A DNA stretch of 64,000 nucleotides from Aliivibrio fischeri (GCF_009727955.1 NZ_WOBR01000010.1:372001-436000), one strand, 5' to 3'; counted from the first letter of the stretch, positions 50,701-57,958 are shown. Numbers and translations are program-made. Notes: generated by a model from the letters alone, not told the origin.

Positions 50701-52532
50701 GATACTGGCGCATCATTGATTGGCAATACGTCAACATTGATGACAGTTTCAACTTCTTCGCCGTCTTCATCACGAATAGTGACATCAAGCTGAACTTGAC
50801 CATTAAAGTTTTCATTCGGAGCGAAGCTGCAAGTGCCGTCACCATTAACTGAGAAGATGCCGTCAGGACCATCGTAGTTAATACCAACAAGCTCAACACC
50901 CCCTTCAACATCCGATGCATTAAGTAACACTTGAGACTCATTGAAAGTAAGTACTGAGTCTTCATCAATGGTGTAAGACGTTGTGCCTGCAACTGGCGGA
51001 TCGTTCACTTCAAGAACATTGATACCAGCGGTCGTCGCGTCAGTCACTCCATCTTCATCAGCAACAACCACATCGAGTAGAATTTCACCGCTGAAGTTCT
51101 CATTTGGTGAGAAAGTGTAAGTGCCGTTACCATTGATTTCAAGGACACCGTCACTACCAGAGTAAGTCACGCTATCTATGGATACATCACCTTCAATATC
51201 GGAAGATGTTGCCAATAGTTGTACATTAGAGATGGTAATCGAATTATCTTCATTCACCGTGTAGGACGTTGAACCCGCAACTGGCGGATCATTCTCAGGA
51301 GTAACACTAACATCAATATTTGCTGACACCGTATCGATACCATCAGATACATCGAAGCCGAAGTTTACGTCTCCATTGAAGTTCTCATTGGGCGCAAAGG
51401 TGTACGTACCATTACCGTTATCAGTAAGGATACCGTCGCCACCATCGTAGGTCACACTTTCAACGGTTAGGTTGTCCCCTTCAATATCCGTTGCACCAGC
51501 AAGAAGATCAGCGTCGGAGAATACAAGAGTTCCGTCTTCCTCAATTTCAAACGTTTTATCTTCAGGTGCGGGGGCATCATTAATAGGACGAACTGTTAGA
51601 GCTATTGCGCTACTTATGGTTTCTTGCCCATCACTAATATCAAAAGTAAGGTCAAGTTCGCCATTAAAATCTGCTGAAGGAACAACGGTAAAAGTACCAT
51701 CACCATTGTCTTGAATTGTTGCATCAACACCTACTTGAACGTTGGATGCAATAAGCTCATCCCCATCCACATCACTTGCATATTCGAGTAATTGTTCTTG
51801 AGTAAATGTTATGGATCCATCTTCATCCATGATGTAAGCAAGATCTTGTTCTGCTTCTGGAGCATCGTTTTCGTTCTCTACTTTGATTTTGAACGTTTCG
51901 CTTACCGTTTCAGAATCAAAGTCATCTTCTACTTCGCTGATGGTCTCTTCGTCAGAAGCTTGGAAATCAACAGCAAACGTTTCTTCAATAGTTTCTGAAT
52001 CAAAGTCATCAATGTCTTGCTGTATCACTCTATCGGAAGCAGAAGAACCACTTTGGTCTGCGGAGGTCTGAACAGCTTGAGCTTGTGCGTCATTCCCTTC
52101 CGCATCAGTACCAGACCCGGCGCCTGATACGTCACCGCCTACCGACTGAGCTCCTACTCCAGCAGCAGATCCACTACTACCTGAGGCTGCCTCTTCACTA
52201 TCCGTTTCACTTGCGCCGCCCACAACATTAGATTGTGCAACATCACCACTATCATTATCAGAGGCTCCTTCTTCCTGAACGGCTCCTCCTGTTGCTCCGG
52301 ATATAGAATCATCATTTGTACCAGCTCCACTCGGATCATCAGTCATCGCCTGATTAGCTTCATCCGAGATATCTGTATTTTCTGCACCTGTAGCAATTGT
52401 GGATGCTATAGAGTTTTGCTGGTTTTGTTGATTCTGTTGCTGTGAAGATGAGCCAGCCTCATTCGTTTCCGTTTGCTCTACCGCTTCATTAAGATCTTGA
52501 TTATTTTGGTTACCTTGATTCTCGCTCACCAT
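38751..52532 (-). CDS. Giant cadherin-like tandem-repeat adhesin (type I secretion substrate)
   Basis: This is a protein of about 4,593 residues. I chose the ATG at 52532, with GGAGG five bases upstream; the frame can extend to a TTG at 52556. Residues 1-210 are rich in Gln, Asn, Ser, Gly and Asp, with no signal peptide and no recognisable LapA-like retention module. Then follow roughly 30 units of 90-100 residues of the cadherin-like/VCBS type: a VNDAPVAG-like boundary, EDGSITIT, LLANASDVDGD, DNGDGTYTFTPNENFNG and DVSDG. Three other domains interrupt the array. The C-terminal 380 residues lack RTX nonapeptides and end acidic (HSNDIDTSI). The divergent HlyD/TolC/ABC operon is the likely exporter. 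Asp/Asn-rich boundaries suggest calcium binding. It is the only high-GC-looking gene among very AT-rich neighbours. Confidence 0.9.
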   Translation of the reverse strand: MVSENQGNQNNQDLNEAVEQTETNEAGSSSQQQNQQNQQNSIASTIATGAENTDISDEANQAMTDDPSGAGTNDDSISGATGGAVQEEGASDNDSGDVAQSNVVGGASETDSEEAASGSSGSAAGVGAQSVGGDVSGAGSGTDAEGNDAQAQAVQTSADQSGSSASDRVIQQDIDDFDSETIEETFAVDFQASDEETISEVEDDFDSETVSETFKIKVENENDAPEAEQDLAYIMDEDGSITFTQEQLLEYASDVDGDELIASNVQVGVDATIQDNGDGTFTVVPSADFNGELDLTFDISDGQETISSAIALTVRPINDAPAPEDKTFEIEEDGTLVFSDADLLAGATDIEGDNLTVESVTYDGGDGILTDNGNGTYTFAPNENFNGDVNFGFDVSDGIDTVSANIDVSVTPENDPPVAGSTSYTVNEDNSITISNVQLLATSSDIEGDVSIDSVTYSGSDGVLEINGNGTYTFSPNENFSGEILLDVVVADEDGVTDATTAGINVLEVNDPPVAGTTSYTIDEDSVLTFNESQVLLNASDVEGGVELVGINYDGPDGIFSVNGDGTCSFAPNENFNGQVQLDVTIRDEDGEEVETVINVDVLPINDAPVSGDLAYTINEDSSITLSQEQLLAQAGDIDSDNLEAINLSTDENATIQHNDDGSYTITPNADYNGDLDLNFDIIDNDGGSVQVGLDITVNPVNDLPQAQDQQFTIEEDGTLLFTDADLLAGASDIDGDELTIENVLYTGADGVLSDHGDGTYSFAPNENFNGDVQFSFDVSDGTDSTPAVIDVSVTPENDPPVAGSTSYTVQEDGQITISGEQLLANSSDVEGDVSLFGVTYSGDDGSFVDNGNGTYTFTPNENFDGDISLDVVVVDEDGVTATTTAGIDVIGVNDGPETSGIQAEVDEDNAITITQEQLLANATDVEGDELTATNLQTNDPDATIVANDDGSFTITHTENFNGELDFTYNINDGENEVLTTLDLTVNPVNDAPEAGDEIFIQAQEDQTVGVTLREEPTLRLDQAPENGIIEANVNDEWVVLEVGQEVPADTEVRFVPSEDALANGTHTTQIGTFDDNASVDDWGTEVDPYTRQFSDGDLTVTVQSNDDPLGAWNGNTHIGHGIGDTDRQGLSGDEKLTISVEGQDINEISFHLDGLGGWFMEESRHFTEVEIRAFNEDGDMIDSMTYHKEDRGTFETDYTLTVDQPVSYFELGTVQGNGTYVVQNMTISQTCHDEAVFTSIGVDGSEITETINLNIHEGDSEIELTAELPNITIDTAGSTDFASVIITEEQLLAQASDIDSDNLDIQNLELVGENSEHATLTDNGDGTWTVTPDENFHGEIELGYQVTDGELTDSNIININFESVNDAPIVSGPIVLSTDEDEGITFSADELLANTTDVEGDTLSISDITYGGDNGELVDNGDGTFTFMPNENFNGEIDIDYKVFDGTDEVATHLDLTVVPVNDVPIPGEPLHTQMLENGSIIIEAKDLLSGATDVDGDILHVENLLLADQTQGTLTDNGDNTFTFEPAEDFYGEVNLTFNISDGQASVPSTATVDVEIVNEGPEVSGPIEAAVDEDGSITITQEDLLANATDVDGDNLEAVNLATNDPNAVIVENSDGSFTITPSADFFGEIEFTYDVTDAIETVAADLNLTVNPINDAPDVPDMSFTTEDGQAITITEAELLAQATDIEGDELSVVNVTSASDTVEVTDNGDGTYTLTPEQGFFGNIDLAFDVSDGTDVVAANINLKVEFVNDAPEATPMVADVDEDGSILVTQEMLLESASDQDGDELFASSLETNDPNASIVDNGDGTYTVTPSENFNGDIVFTYEVSDGELSTSNDMTLTVNSVNDTPIVAPGIYHIEEDGSILFTQEDLLSGAIDIDGDDLSVTSINYSGDEGTVTDNGDGTFSFVPEEHFSGDLQFSFTVTDGTDEVEQDLYIHIEAVADSPDLVITDGDGINVDDEAILVEPGGIVELNIAAALVDQDLSETLTVTVDGVPEGSVISYDNEGVLNDQDNGITSYSDTEITVTFEGETAGYQNTAGYYKVDEDGNITGVEVVYENASQVSGGGDLVPGQDQFSFQVAEGESFNLFLIPNGYQHNDFDAMQGGQYEFRAADGSPANMDTVDPQLVFVAADGTETVIQGQNGDAIFHGGSSAQLNQDGIEHTRTTINEDGELVYGFEDLYGGGDADYTDFNFTIDVGEVNSQIYSGEVTVGSDGTVNLPTTAIENALQIQLPEDFNEQFEVHVTATATELSNDDSETVSQTIYINATGAHIEHAPEALPVAATVEEDGSIIITQEDLLANARDLDGDQLTALNLATDDDNVTITDNGDGTYTLTPDADFNGDVSFRFDVSDGDDIVSTNLELTVSPVNDGPEAQDQAFIVNEDGVLTFTDQDLLTGSTDIEGDDLSVEGVTYTGTDGVLTDNGDGTYSFSPNENFNGDVNFSFDVSDGTDTVQANIDVSVTPENDPPVAGSTSYTVHEDNSITISNEQLLANTSDIEGEVAIDSVTYSGSDGVLEINGNGTYTFSPNENFNGEVSLDVVVVDEDGATTATTASLDVLPINDPPVSGNLAYSIDEDGSITLTQEQLLSQASDVDGDDLTASNLSAGDHATVVDNGDGTFTVTPDVDFNGNIDLSFDISDGTESIVANADLTVNPINDLPTSDDVYANVDEDNIITITQEQLLANAADIEGDELVASNLTLVGDNATIVDNGDGTFSITPSENFNGYIDVAYSISDGDTPIAANLGLTVDPVNDAPIVSADVAITIEEDGSYTITQEELLQFATDIEDDDMTAIIEEQGDETTVTGTVLDAETGNPVAGADVTLTDSAGHSYTTVTDPSGNYSVSGPIVNQGSVTIEQEGSITSSFLVPAGEDVNGGVTAISEVLEETDMRIVVTWGENPRDMDNHLWLYDTESGGELDHIYYRDMSHDLGEGNIVQQDVDDTNGGGPETITIPNYQDADMHYSVHNYTNRSWDVDGVEDVQVQVFVGNTLVETFTPDLPDNPTGEHWHVFDIVNGIIVPSQDVGSENAFDLPTIEEALAAENGIDISELLTTDEGDDSDDVSGNEPSVGDISIENALITDNGDGTYTITPEENFNGEFSISYNVDDGNGGVTPAELDVTVTAVNDLSVIYDHNYTINEDGSLTFTDEQLLAGATDIDGDDLSVESVNYEGTDGVFTDNGDGTYSFAPNENFNGNVDLTYAVSDGTEVVSANIDVQVIPINDVPVAGSTTYSVEEDGSITLSNAQLLANSSDVEGEVFVSDVSYSGTDGVFTDNGDGTYTFSPNENFNGDISLDVSVMDEDGATAETTAGIDVIAVNDLPVAGSTTYSVDEDNVITISDAQLLANSSDIEGDVSVSDVSYSGTDGIFIDNGDGTYSFAPNENFNGNVSLDVTVADEDGATAQTTAAIDVIAVNDAPVSGDLAYSVDEDGSITLSQDQLLAQASDVDGDDLTAANLTAGDNAMVTVNDDGSFTITPDADFNGDIDLSFELSDGTETVIATADLTVNPVNDIAIVEDVAYTIEEDGSLTFTDEQLLAAASDIDGDELSVVDVSYTGAEGVFTDNGDGTYSFVPNENFNGDVNLGFTVTDGTETVDANIDVTVTDVNDAPVAGATSYQMHEDGTITISPEQLIANSSDVDGEVSLESVSYSGSDGTLVQNDNGSVTFTPNENFNGDISLDVVVTDDDGATATTTAGIEVLAVNDGPESEDVNLTTAEDSTILITQDMLLAQATDIDNTADELSASGLQIDPSLGELLDNEDGTWSFTPNENFNGDVPMTFNVSDGQDTISVDGNIDVTPVNDAPEAPTIEMQGEEDVVMVIDPAYIADQVTDLDGDEISIESITVRAPANATLTQQPDGMYHLVTTQDFNGLVELGYQATDGEEVVDGSLNVNVIPVNDAPFNVGNAMMTTNEDGAFTFDAGDLMNLFGDIDTADLVVSRIITADGEDGGEVTDNGDGTWTFTPTGDFAGVSDLQVIVSDGEFETVLDVPVFVRPVADGAVITTDHDGPLVFGEDETGHLGLNVGLVDDSETLSNLVMTGFPVGFEVTDGVNTVMITEPGQYIDLFDWDISNIQMTPPEDFHGEFFVTVSATTVDYGDEPEAFEDGIDSGDFETLAGDSIILTADDLIGLAENVDADSDDEVKLVHLADRSQGEIVDNGDGTWTFTPAPGFTGEADIAYVVDKDGVLHDEQTGVVVKEGDSQENATPEVNSITTTEIAADATLSFTDEDMLANLSDAEGDSLSIESVSLMEGQGVIESDNQGNYQFTPAEDYTGDVQVGFIATDGENRIESFFNVDIQASDEAASEGYALAEDGSLTITESQLVDELGVSDTAQVVDVADANDAGFFAESGEGEWTYWPNEDFDGNLAMNVDVNDGGEVSSHSLSIQVTDDSAQSDEPQVQVAQATEEQQVEVAQQADDQAQDTEGETEDSAADVTAAPGDTISISIPDEVSGNESVDYAEMSGLPEGSTVSNALDNGDGSFTISGNLEQSVSVELPEGYEGTSEIQFQGYDELGSSIEGASGSIEVEVDDQYTMQGSTQEQQPDMAGMESGGSDWTSAGGQDQGVDFTDDSGSFDSDSQTGTEHSNDIDTSI
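43330..44150 (-). other. Inserted carboxypeptidase-regulatory-like plus YfaP/DUF2135-like domain in the adhesin
   Basis: Adhesin residues about 2,795-3,065 break a repeat unit. First comes a small beta-sandwich (GTVLDAETGNPVAGADVTL, YTTVTDPSGNYSV), then a YfaP-like domain (VVTWGENPRDMDNHLW, YSVHNYTNRSW, EHWHVFDI). Such domains are found in surface proteins; a ligand is unknown. Confidence 0.65.
45910..46320 (-). other. DUF4114-like domain in the adhesin
   Basis: Adhesin residues about 2,070-2,205 contain FQVAEGESFNLFLIPNGYQ and end in GFEDLYGGGDADYTDFNF, the acidic calcium-type signature of DUF4114 domains in large Vibrio surface proteins. Confidence 0.65.
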
Positions 52533-52971
52533 TACAGCCTCCGATTCCATTTCCAACTGATAGTTTTATATTAATTACGTACTAGACATTTCTATTTTTA
52601 TTATCCTTAATTAAAAGCAAAACTTATCCTGCTCAAAGCTATTAAAGGATATAACTTTCAAAAATCAATTTTTTAATCAATTGAATTCCTATAATGAATC
52701 TCAATCAAATTTATTAAAAATAAGCACAATAAATTCTTGTTATATTTGCTGAACTACCATAAGTTAAAAAGAAAACAGATCTAAAAAAAGATCTATAGTG
52801 ATAATTAAAACCACCGTTAATTCAGAAAAATCAACTTAATATCCAACAACCTATGCTCAGAGGTTTACGTAATATTGAGATAAAAAGAATCGAACCTAAA
52901 TACATCGCAATATACTGTTCACTTACTTTAATAACAGTGCGTCAATAGGCAGCAGATGAATAGAATGAATC
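52533..52971. promoter_or_regulatory. Divergent region between adhesin and secretion operon
   Basis: The 439-base AT-rich gap has to hold both promoters. I see two AGATCT copies close together (about 52776-52797) and several A/T tracts, but no promoter pair, CRP site or RNA gene that I can support. Confidence 0.4.
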
Positions 52972-54321
52972 ATGAATAACAAAAAAATTGAACATCACTT
53001 AAAAAAAGCACTCGTTTCCAATAACGAATCACCTAACGTGACCGCAGATGATAATATTATCCTTGCGAGTGCGATGACGAGTGTGCATAAAACCTTGTTA
53101 ATCATTTTTCTTGTTTCCATCATTTCTATTGCCGTTGCTTCACAAGCTCGTATAGATATTGTTGTCTCAGTGAGAGGCGAATTATTATTAGAATCCGATG
53201 TTGAGAAGGTTCAGCACTTAGAAGGAGGGATTTTAGATGAAATGTTAGTAAGAAAAGGAGACGTTGTTTATGAAGGGCAACCCATTGCTCGTATACGTTC
53301 ACTCGACCGAAATACGCAGCTAGATACAGTAGAAACTGAAATAATTCAGCTAGAATTAGACAAACTGCGTTACGAAAGTTTGCGTGACATGAAAGAGCCT
53401 AATTTCACTTCTTACCTAGATAAATACCCAGGACTCACACAGATAAACATTAATACATGGAAACAAGAGTTTTCTAAGAACCAGTCAAACGAAGATCTCA
53501 TCACTCACGATATTAAACACAAAAACTCTCTCATCAAATCTATGCTGAAACGCCGGGTAAGTTCGAAGAACCAACTGTCTTTAATCCGAAAACAACTCAA
53601 TATCAAAAATACTCTGTATAAAGAAGAAATGGCCTCTTATGTTGATGTATTGAGCATGCAAGTTCAAGAATCTAACATGATACGAGAAATAGAAAACCTC
53701 GACGAATCCATCATGAATGAACGTTTTCAACTCGATAAACTTGAAAAACAACACAGAGATCTAGTCGCCAATCGTAATTCGGAGTATCAAGCGCAGATCA
53801 TTCAAACAAATAAAGATCTTAAACTCAAACGCATTCTTCTTCCACAGCATTCAGATAAGGTCGATCGTCTCATTGTGTATGCTCCGATCAATGGTGTTGT
53901 TGATAAAGTTCACTTCAATTTTCGCTCAGCTGTGATCCCTCCGGGTGAAAGTATTGCTGACATAGCACCAATTAATAATACATTACACGGCGAAGCTAAG
54001 ATCCCACGTAAAGATATGGGCTTTGTGGAAATAGGCCAAGCGGTCAAAGTAAAAATGGACACCTATAACTTCGCTAAATATGGCTTTTTAGACGGGCGCA
54101 TTGCTTCAATAAGCCGATCGTCTTATGAAGAAGAAGATGCTGAATTCTACTTAGCCGAAATTCAAATTAATCAAAATTTTCTCGAGCGAGGAGGAACCCA
54201 ATACAAGCTTTCACCCTATATGGAGTTTACTGCAGATGTAAAAACTGGATCACGTCGAGTTATCGAATACGCAGCAAAACCTGTTATGTCAGCTATCGAA
54301 GATGCGTTTGATGAGAGGTAA
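52972..54321 (+). CDS. HlyD-family membrane fusion protein of type I secretion
   Basis: This 449-residue adaptor links the inner-membrane ABC exporter to the outer-membrane channel. A cytoplasmic N-tail of about 40 residues precedes one membrane helix (TLLIIFLVSIISIAVAS, about 43-60). Then comes the first lipoyl half (VSVRGELLLE, VQHLEGGILDEMLVRKGDVV), a long coiled-coil hairpin (about 105-290), and the second lipoyl half (RLIVYAPINGVVDKVHF, VIPPGESIADIAPIN). It is the first gene of the five-gene plus-strand operon and lies divergent to the adhesin. Confidence 0.93.
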   Translation: MNNKKIEHHLKKALVSNNESPNVTADDNIILASAMTSVHKTLLIIFLVSIISIAVASQARIDIVVSVRGELLLESDVEKVQHLEGGILDEMLVRKGDVVYEGQPIARIRSLDRNTQLDTVETEIIQLELDKLRYESLRDMKEPNFTSYLDKYPGLTQININTWKQEFSKNQSNEDLITHDIKHKNSLIKSMLKRRVSSKNQLSLIRKQLNIKNTLYKEEMASYVDVLSMQVQESNMIREIENLDESIMNERFQLDKLEKQHRDLVANRNSEYQAQIIQTNKDLKLKRILLPQHSDKVDRLIVYAPINGVVDKVHFNFRSAVIPPGESIADIAPINNTLHGEAKIPRKDMGFVEIGQAVKVKMDTYNFAKYGFLDGRIASISRSSYEEEDAEFYLAEIQINQNFLERGGTQYKLSPYMEFTADVKTGSRRVIEYAAKPVMSAIEDAFDER

Positions 54322-54323
54322 AG

Positions 54324-56555
54324 GTGAAAGATAATACATCAAATAACATCACCATTCCTGTTATTCGGATAAGTATTGCCTTTAGTATAGGGCTAGTTGC
54401 TCTCGCCATTTATTTATTTATTTCATGGTCTCGCTCCGATACCATTGAACAAGTACAAAGTGCTCCCTTATTAACTCAAGCTAAAAATCTAAACCAAACA
54501 ATAGAAACCAACATCAATATACTTCAAAGATGTTTAAGGTTTCAAAATTGCAATATCAATACATTAACGCTGAGTGAACTCAAAAATGAATTATATGAAT
54601 TTAAGTCTCTCGCTTCCTTAAACAAAACCGAATTTAGCTTAGTTGGCGCCACTGAATTCATACAACTTGAACTCGCTATAAATCGATTCGAAGACAGTTC
54701 AATAACAGACAAAAACATACTGGTTCTATATCTTGCTCTCACTACAAATCTAATCCAGTTAAATGAGAACTACCAAACCATGTTTAGCAAACATGCTAAC
54801 GACATTACGGCAGAGCGAAACCAATACTTTATTTGGCTAACTATCATCATTATTTGCTTAACCCTTATTACGATTGTTTCTAACCTTATTGCTATTTTCA
54901 AACTTAAGAAATCAAATACCAATAAGCATGCTATTGGTCTAGAGCTTAACCACCTAGCTAATGAGTTAGAAAACCTAGATTTAGAAAGACTCAATGCACT
55001 TTTAAATGACGTCAGTACCGCACCAAAACAACGCCGAATTTATTCTAACTTACAGCAAATATTCACAAAATTAGAAGCTCAAAAACGCAATAACGATCTT
55101 TATAAACAACTATATGCATTAATCGGTTATGAAATCAGAGGTATTACCAATACCATTCAGGGAGGCGTGCAATATCTTATCCAAGAGACTGATGAAAACG
55201 GCGTTTTAATGGCGCAAGATATAATCTCTGCGGCGAATACCCTTTCAGAACTGGCTGAGAACTATAACCGGTTAATATCTCAAGGAACAGAAAGTAAATC
55301 CAAAGACTTTTCACTATTGAACTTACTGTCTGAACTCATGATTCACTTAAATACGAAAGTACAACGTAACGAAAGTCAATTAGATTGCTTCTTTGCCGAT
55401 AATCTTCCTAATCGAGTAGAAGGTCAATCTACAAGTCTATTCTGGGTTTTATTTTTACAGCTTTCCAACGCGATCCAATTAAAAGCAAATCATAAGCTAT
55501 TCGTTACCATCGAATCAGGAGCAGCACTTGATATCGAAAATACTCGTTTAACCATCAATCTTAACTTTCTAACTTCGTTAGATATGCCTTTAGCAAAACT
55601 AAACAAACTTCATTGGAGTAACCACAAAGAATACACCGCGAACAAAGACAACTTAGCAAAAAATCTATTAAGTGGTGACAGACATTATGAAAGCCATTGG
55701 TTCCAATCAGGTAATCAAGAACGGTTTCAAATTGAACTCGATCTCAAGGCGAAAAATTTCTACACAGAAAAAACCCGCTTCGATAACAAGCGTCTGCTTC
55801 TGTGTGCCAACTCTCAACTGCGAATTGATATTATGAAAAGTATGCTGAGCAATTTGGGACTCGATATCACCACAGTTAGCACACCAAATGAATTATTTTC
55901 ATTAGCAAAGACCTTCGGTGAATATGATGCTGTGATGCTAACTGACACCTTTGAATCAAACAAACTTTCATCACTCAGCAAGACGGTTAAATCTCAGCTA
56001 CGTAATCATCCTAATACCAAATTATTGTTATCTGTTACCAATAATAAGCAAGCACAAAAAAGCCACAACTTTGTCGATAAGATTATTAATTCTCCAGCCA
56101 TTCCTTATGAATTTGTTCCGAATTTACTGACAATCATGGAAGCGAAAGCGACAGAAGAGCAATTGGGAAATAGCTCATTCCTCATTGTCGAAGATGATCG
56201 AGTTCAACAGTTCTTACTAAAACGAATTTTGACAAAGCAAGAATATGAACCCGATACGGTTAATGATGGTGCAGATGCCGTAGAACACTTCATGAAGCAT
56301 CGTTCAGACATCATTTTTATGGACTGTATTATGCCTGGTATGGGTGGAGTAGAAGCAACCAAACGCATACGAAAATACGAACAAGAGAGTAATCAAAAGC
56401 CCTGTATTATCATAGGCGCAACCGCATTGACCAGCAGTAATGAACATCAAGCTTGCATTGAAGCTGGGATGGATTACGTGATCAGTAAACCTTACAAAAA
56501 CGAAGAAATCATCAAGGTGATCAATAAGTATGTTGCAGTACAAAAACTTAACTAA
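54324..56555 (+). CDS. Degenerate hybrid histidine kinase (pseudokinase) with receiver, inside the secretion operon
   Basis: This 743-residue inner-membrane protein starts at a GTG (54324), with GAGG just upstream. Membrane helices near 12-30 and 168-192 bracket a periplasmic sensor. The HisKA-like helix reads ALIGYEIRGITNTIQG, with Tyr at residue 269 where the phosphorylated His belongs. The ATP-binding domain keeps only a relic N-box (LSNAIQL) and lacks the glycine-rich DxGxG and GxGxG boxes. A first receiver-like domain (about 500-605) is degenerate. The last receiver is intact (D667 in FMDCIMPGMGG, Lys in ISKPYK). It therefore cannot autophosphorylate but may accept phosphate from another kinase or an Hpt. 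It lies between the HlyD and TolC genes and overlaps tolC by 26 bases, so it is likely a dedicated regulator of secretion. Confidence 0.85.
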   Translation: MKDNTSNNITIPVIRISIAFSIGLVALAIYLFISWSRSDTIEQVQSAPLLTQAKNLNQTIETNINILQRCLRFQNCNINTLTLSELKNELYEFKSLASLNKTEFSLVGATEFIQLELAINRFEDSSITDKNILVLYLALTTNLIQLNENYQTMFSKHANDITAERNQYFIWLTIIIICLTLITIVSNLIAIFKLKKSNTNKHAIGLELNHLANELENLDLERLNALLNDVSTAPKQRRIYSNLQQIFTKLEAQKRNNDLYKQLYALIGYEIRGITNTIQGGVQYLIQETDENGVLMAQDIISAANTLSELAENYNRLISQGTESKSKDFSLLNLLSELMIHLNTKVQRNESQLDCFFADNLPNRVEGQSTSLFWVLFLQLSNAIQLKANHKLFVTIESGAALDIENTRLTINLNFLTSLDMPLAKLNKLHWSNHKEYTANKDNLAKNLLSGDRHYESHWFQSGNQERFQIELDLKAKNFYTEKTRFDNKRLLLCANSQLRIDIMKSMLSNLGLDITTVSTPNELFSLAKTFGEYDAVMLTDTFESNKLSSLSKTVKSQLRNHPNTKLLLSVTNNKQAQKSHNFVDKIINSPAIPYEFVPNLLTIMEAKATEEQLGNSSFLIVEDDRVQQFLLKRILTKQEYEPDTVNDGADAVEHFMKHRSDIIFMDCIMPGMGGVEATKRIRKYEQESNQKPCIIIGATALTSSNEHQACIEAGMDYVISKPYKNEEIIKVINKYVAVQKLN

Positions 56556-57957
56556 TGGCGTATTTATTGCCTTAGCACTCAACATTACTCCTTTAGCTTC
56601 CGCAACCACCCTGCTTGAGGCGGTTACACTCGGCCTTGAAAACAATCTATCGTTACGAGCAAGTAACAAAGGCATTGAAGAGAGCGAAAACAACATTGGA
56701 ATTAGTCGTTCTAAGTTTTTACCTTCACTGAACGGTGCAGCCGATACTACATGGAATGAAAACGAAACGTTACTAATAGGGGAAACGGATAGCACATCTA
56801 GCTACAATTCAAACAGCTACAGCCTTTCTCTAGCACAAACCTTATTCAACCTTAGTGATATATTCAAATATGGTACTGCTAAACTCGATTTCAATATTGA
56901 AGAAATCAAACACCAAAATAAAATGCAAAATACCATTTCTGAAATCGCCATTCAGTACTTTGAATACCTTAAAAATAATGCCCAAATTAAAGCAACAAAG
57001 GTTGAATTTAAATCCTCAGAAACCCGAACTCGTCAAATGCAAAGGAATGTAGATTTAGGTAATACCGCAGCTAGTGAACTGTATGAAGTAATTGCTCAAA
57101 AAGAGGGCGTTGCGAATCGACTAAGAACCTTACAAAAGGATCGCCGTGTCATTCTTAATAGTCTCTCCATTCAGATTCAATACCCCATCACCCCATCACA
57201 AGACATTTATGAAAGCGTACCTTTAGTAGCAATAAGTGAATCTGAACAACGATCTATTCTCGAACAAGCTCTACGACTTAACAACGATTTATTGATCGCA
57301 AAGAAAACTGTAGAACGGAGCCGTAGATCGCTTAAAGAAAGCGGTTCTAATTTTTTACCAACCGTGTCTCTTTCAGCTAGCTATCGACATGATGACACCA
57401 ATAATTATGACCGAACCGACCCAAGCGCCACCGGTGAGAGTAATTCAACAAACGTAAAGCTTAATTTAGCAGTTCCTATCCTATCCGGAGGTTCCGATTA
57501 CTACAGCTATCAAAAATCATCGTCAGCTATTGATAAAAACGAACTGCTTTATCAGGATTCTCTGTTCTCAACTCGTAATGATGTTAACAACTCCATTCTT
57601 AACATTAATGACTATTCTCAGTCGATTGAGAGCTATGAAAACATTATTCGCGCTAACTACTCTTCCTATAAAGGCATACAGCGCGCCTACCAATTAGGTA
57701 CTCGAACCATCACCGATTTACTGTCTGCTGAAAGTAAACTATTTAGTGCGTTGCGAGACTACGAAAATGCACGTTACGATTACATAATCGAAGTTATCAA
57801 ACTTGAACAGATAAAAGGCATACTGGCAATTTCATCAATTGAAAGCATCATGACATTAATGAGCGATATTGAGGAACATAACAACCAAGATTTAGTTCCC
57901 AAACACCTGCTGATTAACGTATCCAACAAAAGCAAGGCAAAGAAGGACGGAGACTAA
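56530..57957 (+). CDS. TolC-family outer-membrane channel
   Basis: This 475-residue protein has a signal peptide ending near ASA-TTL (residue 25) and the duplicated TolC layout: LLEAVTLGLENNLSLRAS and SRSKFLPSLNGAAD in the first half, EQALRLNNDLLIAKKTV and NFLPTVSLSASYRHD in the second. GTRTITDLLSAESKLF is the typical helical phrase near the end. It completes the type I secretion route with HlyD and the ABC proteins. Confidence 0.92.
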   Translation: MLQYKNLTNGVFIALALNITPLASATTLLEAVTLGLENNLSLRASNKGIEESENNIGISRSKFLPSLNGAADTTWNENETLLIGETDSTSSYNSNSYSLSLAQTLFNLSDIFKYGTAKLDFNIEEIKHQNKMQNTISEIAIQYFEYLKNNAQIKATKVEFKSSETRTRQMQRNVDLGNTAASELYEVIAQKEGVANRLRTLQKDRRVILNSLSIQIQYPITPSQDIYESVPLVAISESEQRSILEQALRLNNDLLIAKKTVERSRRSLKESGSNFLPTVSLSASYRHDDTNNYDRTDPSATGESNSTNVKLNLAVPILSGGSDYYSYQKSSSAIDKNELLYQDSLFSTRNDVNNSILNINDYSQSIESYENIIRANYSSYKGIQRAYQLGTRTITDLLSAESKLFSALRDYENARYDYIIEVIKLEQIKGILAISSIESIMTLMSDIEEHNNQDLVPKHLLINVSNKSKAKKDGD

Positions 57958-57958
57958 A

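Larger units (their letters stand above)
39600..51890 (-). repeat. Array of about 30 cadherin-like repeats, 270-300 bp each
   Basis: Each unit begins near a V-N-D-x-P motif. Units fall into recurring types that follow each other in the same order: type A (TLxFTDxDLLAGASDIDGD), type B (ENDPPVAGSTSYTV) and type C (VSGDLAYSIDEDGSITL). A-then-B pairs occur at several places, a sign of growth by block duplication. Edges are approximate. Confidence 0.8.

Noticed and set aside
38751..52532. Many plus-strand open frames of 60-100 codons opposite the adhesin, and a repeat pattern recalling CRISPR or satellite DNA.
   Set aside because: The repeats are in-frame protein domains of about 95 residues; the opposite-strand frames are shadows of that composition and have no ribosome sites or families.
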